A DNA stretch of 11,504 bases, from positions 1 to 11,504 of the forward strand of contig CAYUXW010000040.1 in NCBI GenBank assembly GCA_964449115.1. The letters are read 5' to 3'. The stretch is from UBA1783 sp964449115 (GTDB taxonomy: Bacteria > Bacillota_I > Bacilli_A > Erysipelotrichales > Erysipelotrichaceae). Of the stretch, positions 1 to 4,712 are shown piece after piece (the stretch's first letter is position 1; each line of letters begins with the position of its first letter). Below the pieces are notes generated by a model, which saw only the letters and a program-made list of their open reading frames with translations, had not been told where the DNA came from and did not search any database. The translations under genes were made by a program, and so were the position numbers.

Positions 1-56
1 GTTCTGTAATTTAAAGACTTTTTAAAAAACCGGAATTAACTATTTTATTTCGCGAC

Positions 57-83
57 AAAAAAAGGAGTTAAAAACTTAACTCC
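57..83 (-). terminator. Rho-independent terminator of the pduL transcript
   Basis: On the minus strand an 8-bp perfect stem (GGAGTTAA at 76-83 with its complement at 64-71, loop of 4 nt) is followed directly by seven T residues (57-63). It lies 9 nt past the pduL stop codon, so the pduL transcript should end here and nothing to the left is likely to be in the same operon. The remaining left edge (1-56) shows no gene or signal that I can support. Confidence 0.85.
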
Positions 84-92
84 TGTTGTTAA

Positions 93-662
93 TTATTTAA
101 TGATTGTACCTTCTACTGGTCCGCCAGCTGCATTTGATTCATCTGTATCAATATGCATAGCCAATGCATAAGAATCTGAAACTCTACATACAACATCTGA
201 GAAGGTCAAACTTCTTCCATCTGTTTCAACTTTAACAGAAACAATTTCTCCATTTTTAACATTATAATACTCTGCATCTGCTTCAGTTAAATGAATATGT
301 CTTTTAGCCGCAATAACACCTTTATCAATAGTTATAGAACCATTTGGGCCAACAATTGTACATCCTTCAGTACCTTCAATATCACCAGATTCTCTTACCA
401 GTGCCTTGACACCAATTCCTCTGGCATCTGTTAAAGACAATTCAATTTGTGTATCTTTTCTTGCTGGACCTAAAACAGACATTTTTGTTTCACCTTTTGG
501 GCCAACAACAGTAATTCTTTCATTACTTGCAAATTGGTTAGGCTGTGACAACATTTTCCTAACTGTCAACTGATATCCTTCACCAAATAAAGCCTCTACG
601 TGAGCCTGCGACAAGTGAGCATGTCTAGCACTTGTTTCTACCAATATTTTTTTATCTGCCAT
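93..662 (-). CDS. pduL: PduL-type phosphate propanoyl/acetyltransferase (standalone)
   Basis: The 189-residue protein belongs to the PduL family of zinc-dependent phosphotransacylases, which interconvert acyl-CoA plus phosphate and acyl-phosphate plus CoA (acetyl or propionyl). Visible signatures are the two related repeats with SARHAHLS at 11-18 and KRHIHLT at 120-126, plus MHIDTDESNAA at 169-179; their histidines are the expected metal ligands. The length fits a minimal PduL. The protein begins directly with the catalytic domain and has no N-terminal extension of the kind that targets PduL to bacterial microcompartments. No shell or aldehyde dehydrogenase gene is adjacent, so a cytosolic role making acetyl-phosphate with an acetate kinase encoded elsewhere is the likely job (inference). 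The start is the ATG at 660-662, preceded by AGAGGTG 7 nt upstream. The gene has its own promoter and terminator and is probably monocistronic or fed partly from the CGGC gene. Confidence 0.9.
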   Translation of the reverse strand: MADKKILVETSARHAHLSQAHVEALFGEGYQLTVRKMLSQPNQFASNERITVVGPKGETKMSVLGPARKDTQIELSLTDARGIGVKALVRESGDIEGTEGCTIVGPNGSITIDKGVIAAKRHIHLTEADAEYYNVKNGEIVSVKVETDGRSLTFSDVVCRVSDSYALAMHIDTDESNAAGGPVEGTIIK

Positions 663-690
663 ATTATTTCACCTCTTAATCTCTTAGACA

Positions 691-719
691 ATTATATTAC
701 TAAAACCTTGTTTTTTCAA
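691..719 (-). promoter_or_regulatory. Sigma-A-type promoter of pduL
   Basis: On the minus strand TTGAAA (714-719) is separated by 17 nt from a consensus TATAAT (691-696). Transcription should start near 684, about 20 nt before the ATG, with the ribosome binding site AGAGGTG between. This is a near-ideal housekeeping promoter. Confidence 0.75.
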
Positions 720-783
720 CTACATCGATCTTCTGTTCTATTTAACTATTGATAAATGGTAAATTCTTTTATGCCCTTTTTAG

Positions 784-1119
784 CTAGTTATGAGTATAGT
801 CTAAAAACGTGATTTCTTCTTTTAAATCATTTAATATTAAATCTTTCATTCTTTTGGCAAATGGACATGGATAACCTATTGGAGTTCCTTTTTGAATACA
901 ACTGGCAAAAGCAACAGTATCCACCCCTCTTTTAACCATTTCTCTAACTCTAAGCACAACTTTTTTGCCAGGACAGCCTCCACAGTTAGCGAAACCATAA
1001 ACTTTAATATCTTCCTTTATCCCCTCAAAAGCACCTTCTTTTTTAGCAACAGCCTTAAAGCACCCTGAACCTGGGCAATAGTCTTCTGTTTGCATACATC
1101 TAATAATCCCTAATTTCAT
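784..1119 (-). CDS. CGGC domain-containing protein
   Basis: The small soluble protein of 111 residues matches the CGGC-domain family (named for its CGGC motif), here at residues 46-49. It has seven cysteines: C8, C15, C20, C46, C49, C74 and C85. The N-terminus MKLGIIRCMQTEDYCPGSGC and the late YPCPF segment are typical of the family. The cysteine arrangement suggests metal (iron-sulfur or zinc) or redox chemistry; the family's biochemical function is not established and I do not assign one. The start is the ATG at 1117-1119 with a consensus AGGAGG (1126-1131) 6 nt upstream. The gene has its own extended -10 promoter. I see no hairpin terminator in the 121 nt between it and pduL, so transcripts may continue into pduL, giving a possible two-gene unit besides the internal pduL promoter. 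Confidence 0.85.
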   Translation of the reverse strand: MKLGIIRCMQTEDYCPGSGCFKAVAKKEGAFEGIKEDIKVYGFANCGGCPGKKVVLRVREMVKRGVDTVAFASCIQKGTPIGYPCPFAKRMKDLILNDLKEEITFLDYTHN

Positions 1120-1151
1120 TATTTTCCTCCTGTAAATCCTGTATTTGATTT

Positions 1152-1179
1152 ATTATATCAGAATATTTAAAAGCAACAA
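1152..1179 (-). promoter_or_regulatory. Extended -10 promoter of the CGGC gene, inside the preceding terminator
   Basis: On the minus strand TTGTTG (1174-1179) is spaced 16 nt from a consensus TATAAT (1152-1157) preceded by TGA, giving an extended -10 (TGnTATAAT). The -35 hexamer lies in the 3' arm of the terminator hairpin of the upstream membrane-protein gene, so the two signals are interlocked. Confidence 0.7.
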
Positions 1180-1201
1180 GTAACTTCATTTTACTTGTTG
1201 C
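1173..1201 (-). terminator. Intrinsic terminator after the membrane-protein gene
   Basis: A perfect 11-bp stem (1173-1183 with 1191-1201) has a 7-nt loop. On the minus strand it is followed by TTTTAAATATT, a short U-rich tail. It lies about 30 nt past the stop codon of the upstream membrane-protein gene and before the CGGC gene. The stem is symmetrical and the plus-strand side is also T-rich, but no plus-strand gene reads into it. Confidence 0.75.
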
Positions 1202-1231
1202 CTTTTAGATTTTTATTTTTTAACCTGTAAC

Positions 1232-2143
1232 CTAAATTTCATTGACATTAAATGAATTTTTCTTTTTTTCTATAAAAGATTTTATATCATCATATAAAGA
1301 ACTGCTGCATCTTCCCACATTGACAACTTCTAATTCGGTTACTATAACAAGTCTGTTTCTGTCGTATATCAATTCACTTATATCTTTATAATTAACGAAT
1401 CCTAATTTTTTACCATAATAAATCAGGTAAGATTCAGTAAGTGTTAATTTCATTGCATTAATATTCCAGACAGATGGATTTTCCAGTTCATTAAGCATAT
1501 CAGAATATTCTTTATTCTGCTTGAATTTTCCTACTTTTAAAATTCGAAGTATTCCCACTACAAAGAAAATGCATCCCATAATAAAGTACATAACGCTGAC
1601 TACTATTACATCACTTACTGTTAGATTTGGATTATTTAGTGTGTCTAAATATGTCGTTAAAAAGTAGTCATCAAATTGCTCAGCGACATAATTCCAATCT
1701 TCTCCAAAAACCTGAGGTATCATTTCTATCGCCAGTTGTTTAATTTCACCGTTTAAATTATGCAAATACCCTTCTAGACGATAAGAAAAATTATCAGGGT
1801 CTTCCAAGTATATTTTTTCAATTTCATAAAATTTTTCATCACTGATACAAACAACATATAAATACATATCTTTGTCAAAAGCATAGAAATATTCTTCAGT
1901 GACAAGAGCTGTTTCTCTGATACCGAACTGATATAGATCAACAACGTCCAAATACACATATTCTCCTGCTACATCGTATTCAGTATTGCCGATACTGGAA
2001 TATGAAAAAGGGTTTTTGTTATCATCTTTTTTTACTTCTCCCATCGCTAAAGAACTTATTAAAGCAAAAACTAAAAATATAATTCCAAGTATTATCAGGT
2101 AGTATCTAGGACTGGTTATCCTTTTTATGTTCTTCTTATTCAT
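1232..2143 (-). CDS. Unrecognised two-pass membrane protein with large outer domain and C-terminal cytoplasmic domain
   Basis: I do not recognise this 303-residue protein with confidence. Two hydrophobic stretches are clear: about 14-34 (after a basic N-terminus MNKKNIKR) and about 177-201. By the positive-inside rule the N-terminus is cytoplasmic, residues 35-176 are outside, and 202-303 are inside. The outer part is rich in Tyr, Asp and Glu. The C-terminal part (about 225-290) has short alternating beta-like segments (TLTESYLIYYGKKLGFVNY, LVIVTELEVVNVGRC) followed by a helix, and resembles bacterial PH-like modules; this is a fold guess only. The frame is open upstream to 2230, but the ATG at 2141-2143 is chosen because it alone has a strong ribosome binding site (GGTGGAGG, 6-7 nt upstream) and because the promoter -10 lies at 2166-2171. 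The gene stands alone between its promoter and an 11-bp terminator hairpin. Confidence 0.75.
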   Translation of the reverse strand: MNKKNIKRITSPRYYLIILGIIFLVFALISSLAMGEVKKDDNKNPFSYSSIGNTEYDVAGEYVYLDVVDLYQFGIRETALVTEEYFYAFDKDMYLYVVCISDEKFYEIEKIYLEDPDNFSYRLEGYLHNLNGEIKQLAIEMIPQVFGEDWNYVAEQFDDYFLTTYLDTLNNPNLTVSDVIVVSVMYFIMGCIFFVVGILRILKVGKFKQNKEYSDMLNELENPSVWNINAMKLTLTESYLIYYGKKLGFVNYKDISELIYDRNRLVIVTELEVVNVGRCSSSLYDDIKSFIEKKKNSFNVNEI

Positions 2144-2165
2144 TTTTTTACCTCCACCTTTGATA

Positions 2166-2195
2166 ATTATATTACATTTATAATCTAAATGTTTA
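2166..2195 (-). promoter_or_regulatory. Promoter of the membrane-protein gene
   Basis: On the minus strand a consensus TATAAT (2166-2171) has a weaker -35 TAAACA (2190-2195, 4 of 6 matches) 18 nt upstream. Its -35 overlaps the -35 proposed for the oppositely directed tRNA-His promoter. Position just upstream of the GGTGGAGG ribosome binding site rules out the longer upstream start. Confidence 0.55.
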
Positions 2196-2220
2196 CTTTT
2201 TTTCCTTTTTAGTATATTAT
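2192..2220 (+). promoter_or_regulatory. Probable promoter of tRNA-His
   Basis: TTTACT (2192-2197) and TATTAT (2215-2220) are 17 nt apart on the plus strand, putting the start of transcription a few bases before the 5' end of the tRNA at 2232. An alternative -10, TATATT, overlaps at 2213-2218. The -35 shares bases with the promoter of the divergent membrane-protein gene. Confidence 0.5.
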
Positions 2221-2231
2221 TAATTGGCACT

Positions 2232-2309
2232 GGTGGTTGTGGTGAAGTTGGTTAACACTCTGGATTGTGGCTCCAGCATTCGCGGGTTCGAGTCCCGTCA
2301 ATCACCCCA
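2232..2309 (+). tRNA. tRNA-His (GTG anticodon)
   Basis: The cloverleaf can be drawn by eye: 7-bp acceptor stem GTGGTTG (2233-2239) with CAATCAC (2299-2305), D arm around GTG/CAC (2242-2258), anticodon stem CTGGA/TCCAG with loop 2265-2271 and anticodon GTG at 2267-2269, and T arm with the GGTTCGA core. The extra G at 2232 faces C at 2306, the extra G-1:C73 pair that identifies histidine tRNAs. The 3' CCA (2307-2309) is encoded in the DNA. It is a single tRNA gene, not part of a cluster, with its own terminator immediately downstream. Confidence 0.97.
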
Positions 2310-2317
2310 TTGTAAAT

Positions 2318-2347
2318 AAACCTCATCTATGAGGTTTTTGTTTTTTT
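2318..2347 (+). terminator. Intrinsic terminator of the tRNA-His transcript
   Basis: AAACCTCA (2318-2325) pairs with TGAGGTTT (2330-2337) across a 4-nt TCTA loop; the T tract runs from 2335 and continues to 2347 with a single G at 2340. It begins 9 nt after the encoded CCA and separates the tRNA from the phosphodiesterase gene. Confidence 0.85.
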
Positions 2348-2348
2348 A

Positions 2349-2357
2349 TGTTAGAAT
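2349..2357 (+). promoter_or_regulatory. Possible extended -10 promoter of the phosphodiesterase gene
   Basis: TG-T-TAGAAT (2349-2357) fits an extended -10 element. No convincing -35 lies at the correct distance, because that position falls in the terminator hairpin. Transcription from here would begin close to the ribosome binding site (2364-2369), leaving a very short leader. Readthrough past the tRNA terminator is the alternative source of transcript. Confidence 0.35.
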
Positions 2358-2376
2358 ATTGGCAAGGAGAATAACT

Positions 2377-2919
2377 ATGAAATATTTAATCGCATCTGAT
2401 ATACATGGTTCATACTACTATGGACAACTTATAGTTGATAAATTTATCCAGCATAAGGCTGATAAGATTATCCTTTTAGGAGATATTCTATATCATGGGC
2501 CTAGAAATGATCTGCCAAAAGGTCATGATCCAAAAAAGCTGGCCTCCCTGTTGAATGAATATAAAGATAAGATAATTGCTGTTCAAGGCAACTGCGATGC
2601 TGAAATTGATCAAATGGTATTGGAATTTCCTATTTTAGCACAGTATTTTATTGTTGAAGTCAATAAAAGAAATATCTTTTTTACCCACGGTCATACTTTT
2701 AATAGCGACAATTTACCACCGCTTAATAAAGAAGATATCTTGGTACATGGTCATACTCACGTCCAAAGAAATGTCCATTATGACAGTCACACTTATTTAA
2801 ATCCTGGAAGCATCTCCCTGCCTAAAGAAGATAGTGTTCACGGATATATGATTTTAGAAGATAATATCTTTAAGTGGTATGATGAAGATGATAATTTAAT
2901 CGACAGTCTGACGATATAG
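2377..2919 (+). CDS. yfcE: YfcE/MJ0936-family metallophosphodiesterase
   Basis: The 180-residue protein is a calcineurin-like phosphoesterase of the YfcE/MJ0936 family, cytoplasmic enzymes that use two metal ions (usually Mn) to hydrolyse phosphodiester bonds; the natural substrate is unknown. All metal-binding motifs are present: D8-x-H10 (SDIHG), G35-D36, G71-N72 (GNCD), H104 (FTHGH) and G125-H126-T127-H128, followed by the family's NPGS at 142-145. Length is typical. An ATG at 2329 is in frame but lies inside the tRNA terminator hairpin; the ATG at 2377 is chosen because it is preceded by AAGGAG (2364-2369) and gives the conserved MKYLIASDIHG start. The TAG stop codon is part of the downstream terminator stem. 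It converges on rpsO. Confidence 0.92.
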   Translation: MKYLIASDIHGSYYYGQLIVDKFIQHKADKIILLGDILYHGPRNDLPKGHDPKKLASLLNEYKDKIIAVQGNCDAEIDQMVLEFPILAQYFIVEVNKRNIFFTHGHTFNSDNLPPLNKEDILVHGHTHVQRNVHYDSHTYLNPGSISLPKEDSVHGYMILEDNIFKWYDEDDNLIDSLTI

Positions 2920-2940
2920 CTAAAAACTATATCGTTTTTT
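2911..2940 (+). terminator. Intrinsic terminator of the phosphodiesterase gene, containing its stop codon
   Basis: ACGATATAG (2911-2919) pairs perfectly with CTATATCGT (2927-2935) across a 7-nt loop and is followed by a T tract (2935-2940). The last three bases of the 5' arm are the TAG stop codon. Confidence 0.85.
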
Positions 2941-2943
2941 AAT

Positions 2944-2976
2944 AAAAAAAAGTTTCAGATTTTTGAAACTTTTTTT
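2944..2976 (-). terminator. Bidirectional terminator at the end of rpsO
   Basis: AGTTTCA (2951-2957) pairs with TGAAACT (2964-2970) over a 6-nt loop. The core is flanked by seven A residues (2944-2950) on the left and six further T residues (2971-2976) on the right, so it can act on both strands. On the minus strand it lies 4 nt past the rpsO stop; on the plus strand it is a second stop for the phosphodiesterase transcript. Confidence 0.85.
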
Positions 2977-2980
2977 CCAA

Positions 2981-3247
2981 CTATTTACGTAAGCCTAAAC
3001 GTTCGATTAATGTTCTATAACGATTGATATCATTTTCACGTAAGTATTTTAATAAATTACGTCTTCTACCAATCATTTTCATTAATCCACGATATGAATG
3101 GAAATCTTTTTTGTGTTCCTTCAAATGTTCAGTTAAACGGTTGATTCTTGTTGTTAAAATAGCAACCTGAACTTCTGGAGAACCTGTATCACCTTCATAA
3201 AGTGCAAAATCTGCAATAACCTGTTGTTTTTGTTCTTTTGTAATCAT
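2981..3247 (-). CDS. rpsO: 30S ribosomal protein S15 (uS15)
   Basis: The 88-residue protein is a full-length uS15, which binds the central domain of 16S rRNA early in 30S subunit assembly. The whole sequence fits the family: TGSPEVQVAILTTRINRLTEHL at 21-42, the conserved HKKDFHSYRGLMKMIGRRR segment at 45-63, and the closing LLKYL/RYRTLIERLGLRK. The ATG at 3245-3247 is preceded by AGGAGG (3257-3262). The gene has its own strong promoter overlapping the end of hemW, so it is expressed independently of the fmt-hemW operon, although no terminator blocks readthrough. Its roughly 80-nt leader appears structured and is described separately; S15 represses its own mRNA in the bacteria where this has been studied. 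Confidence 0.97.
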   Translation of the reverse strand: MITKEQKQQVIADFALYEGDTGSPEVQVAILTTRINRLTEHLKEHKKDFHSYRGLMKMIGRRRNLLKYLRENDINRYRTLIERLGLRK

Positions 3248-3330
3248 TTTTTATTTCCTCCTAACAAAACAAAGTCCCATATAAGCCGAGTAATAAGATG
3301 AGGAATCTATAAAACTCAGCCTAACGGCCT
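3248..3330 (-). ncRNA. Putative S15 autoregulatory leader with anti-Shine-Dalgarno loop
   Basis: Read on the minus strand, AGGCTGAGT (3314-3322) can pair with ACTCGGCTT (3283-3291) to give a 9-bp helix containing two G-U pairs. The 22-nt loop holds TTCCTC (3300-3305), an exact complement of GAGGAA (3255-3260), which overlaps the rpsO ribosome binding site. Loop-to-ribosome-site pairing would form a pseudoknot. A competing short hairpin or helix can use GGCC (3326-3329) against either GGCT copy. Repression of rpsO by S15 binding to leader structures is established in E. coli and Geobacillus; that this leader does so is inference from the fold drawn by hand. Confidence 0.6.
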
Positions 3331-3334
3331 TTAA

Positions 3335-3363
3335 ATAATAACATCATCAATTCATAAAATCAA
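3335..3363 (-). promoter_or_regulatory. Extended -10 promoter of rpsO
   Basis: On the minus strand TTGATT (3358-3363) and TATTAT (3335-3340) are 17 nt apart, with TGT just before the -10 giving an extended -10. It spans the hemW stop codon (3347-3349). Transcription should begin around 3328-3330, exactly at the start of the structured leader. Confidence 0.7.
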
Positions 3364-4432
3364 CCAAAATATCATTTAAAACAAATATTCCCTGATTTGT
3401 AGTTTTTAAAAATCCATTTTTTACTTCCAATAAACCCTTTTTAATGTTCTTTTCAATTTCCTGATGATATTTTTCTAAGATATTACAATTGAATCTTTCG
3501 TCAAATTCTTTAATATTGATGCCTTCATTCATTCTTAAGTTCATCATAATAGCTTCAAAAATGACTTCTTCATCAGATAATCTGATTGTTGAAACTATAT
3601 ATCTGCCATTTAAATAATCGGTAAAGTTAGAGGTGTTATCAGTTCTGATATTTTTGATTTTAGAACTGGCACTTAAGCCAACACCTTTAAAATCTTCATA
3701 TTTCCAATATAATTTATTGTGACTGGATTGATATTTTCCCAAGGCAAAATTGCTTGTTTCATATTGCCTATAACCATGGGCATTAAGATATTCAACAATA
3801 CTTTGATACATAATAAAGCAGGTTTCCTCATCTAATTTTTCATATTTCTTGATTCCAAAGATTGTCTGAGGATAAATTTCTAAATCATAAATGGAAATGT
3901 GGGTTATATCAAGCCTTACTGCTTTTTGCAAGTCAGTAAGAACATTGGATAAAGTCTGTGTTTTAAAGCCAAAAATCAAATCAATTGAACGCTTATAAAT
4001 TCCAACTTCATCTAAATATTTTAAAGTATTTTCTACATCAGCATTGGTATGCTTTCTTCCCATATGAGAAAGCAGGCCTTCATCAAATGTCTGAACCCCA
4101 ATTGATACCCTGTTTACTCCATACTTTTTAATAAGTAGAGCTTTTTCCATATTGAAGCTTTCCGGATTTATTTCAACAGTATACTCTTGTTCAATAGTAA
4201 ATCCTGATAGCATTTTTAAAAGTCTTTCCAATTGTTTTTCATTTAGTGATGTTGGAGTCCCTCCGCCAATATAAACAGTATAAAAACTGTCTTGTTTGAT
4301 TTCAGACAGTTCTTTTTCTAAATGAGACAAGTATTTGTCAGCTAAAACAGAATTATATTTAGTCCTGGCAAAATCACAGTAGCTACAAATACTGTTACAG
4401 AATGGAATATGAACATACAGACCTTTAATCAT
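3347..4432 (-). CDS. hemW: HemW-type radical SAM protein (heme chaperone; often mislabelled coproporphyrinogen III oxidase)
   Basis: The 361-residue protein is a radical SAM enzyme of the HemN/HemW family. The 4Fe-4S ligands are C12, C16 and C19 in FCNSICSYCDF, and the SAM-binding GGGTP is at 56-60. Like HemW, and unlike true HemN, it has Phe (F21) rather than a fourth cysteine two residues after the cluster triad, and it lacks a long N-terminal region. HemW proteins bind heme and are thought to deliver it to acceptors; coproporphyrinogen oxidation is unlikely. No heme biosynthesis gene is next to it. The lepA-hemW neighbourhood is common in Bacillota. The gene starts inside the end of the MazG-like gene (8-nt overlap), and the nearest ribosome binding site, AGAGGT, is 12 nt away, so translation coupled to the upstream gene is likely. 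Confidence 0.9.
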   Translation of the reverse strand: MIKGLYVHIPFCNSICSYCDFARTKYNSVLADKYLSHLEKELSEIKQDSFYTVYIGGGTPTSLNEKQLERLLKMLSGFTIEQEYTVEINPESFNMEKALLIKKYGVNRVSIGVQTFDEGLLSHMGRKHTNADVENTLKYLDEVGIYKRSIDLIFGFKTQTLSNVLTDLQKAVRLDITHISIYDLEIYPQTIFGIKKYEKLDEETCFIMYQSIVEYLNAHGYRQYETSNFALGKYQSSHNKLYWKYEDFKGVGLSASSKIKNIRTDNTSNFTDYLNGRYIVSTIRLSDEEVIFEAIMMNLRMNEGINIKEFDERFNCNILEKYHQEIEKNIKKGLLEVKNGFLKTTNQGIFVLNDILVDFMN

Positions 4433-4712
4433 TTTTTATTGAATACCTCTTATAAACATCTTCAATTTTATCTTTTAAAAGTTCTTCAACATCCCAGTTG
4501 TTATCAATAGCAATAGATAAGGCATACATTAAGACATCTGCCAGTTCACTTTTGACTTTTTCTTCCTTAAAGTCGTTATCATCCCATTGAATAGTTTCTA
4601 ACAGTTCACTGGCTTCAACTGAAACTGATTTAATAAGTATCGGCAAGGTATCGGTTTTATCCCAGCCACAGTCTACTCTCATCTTTTGAATCAAATCTAA
4701 TATCTGTTTCAT
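4425..4712 (-). CDS. MazG-like nucleotide pyrophosphohydrolase
   Basis: The 95-residue all-helical protein carries the MazG-superfamily metal-binding pattern ExxE (E33, E36) followed 19 residues later by ExxD (E56, D59). The segment EASELLETIQWDD (33-45) resembles the dCTPase/RS21-C6 branch, enzymes that remove pyrophosphate from NTPs or dNTPs to clear non-canonical or excess nucleotides. The exact substrate cannot be read from the sequence. It is a single-domain form, much shorter than E. coli MazG, which has two such domains. Its ATG shares the A of the lepA TAA stop (TAATG), with GAGGAT upstream inside lepA, and its own end overlaps hemW by 8 nt, so it is an internal gene of the fmt-hemW operon. 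Confidence 0.82.
   Translation of the reverse strand: MKQILDLIQKMRVDCGWDKTDTLPILIKSVSVEASELLETIQWDDNDFKEEKVKSELADVLMYALSIAIDNNWDVEELLKDKIEDVYKRYSIKND

Noticed and set aside
720..783. Terminator after the CGGC gene
   Set aside because: Only weak A/T-rich inverted repeats are visible, with no stable stem followed by a U tract.
93..1119. Microcompartment (BMC) locus around pduL
   Set aside because: No shell protein, aldehyde dehydrogenase or targeting peptide is visible; the two genes have separate promoters.
1774..1959. Short open frame overlapping the membrane-protein gene
   Set aside because: It is in another frame on the same strand, lacks initiation signals and arises from AT-rich sequence.
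2144..2230. N-terminal extension of the membrane protein by 29 residues to an upstream ATG
   Set aside because: The extension covers the promoter -10 and -35 and has no ribosome binding site, whereas the ATG at 2143 has GGTGGAGG at proper spacing and is followed by a membrane anchor.
2329..2376. Earlier ATG of the phosphodiesterase gene
   Set aside because: It lies inside the tRNA-His terminator hairpin and lacks a ribosome binding site; the conserved family N-terminus begins at 2377.
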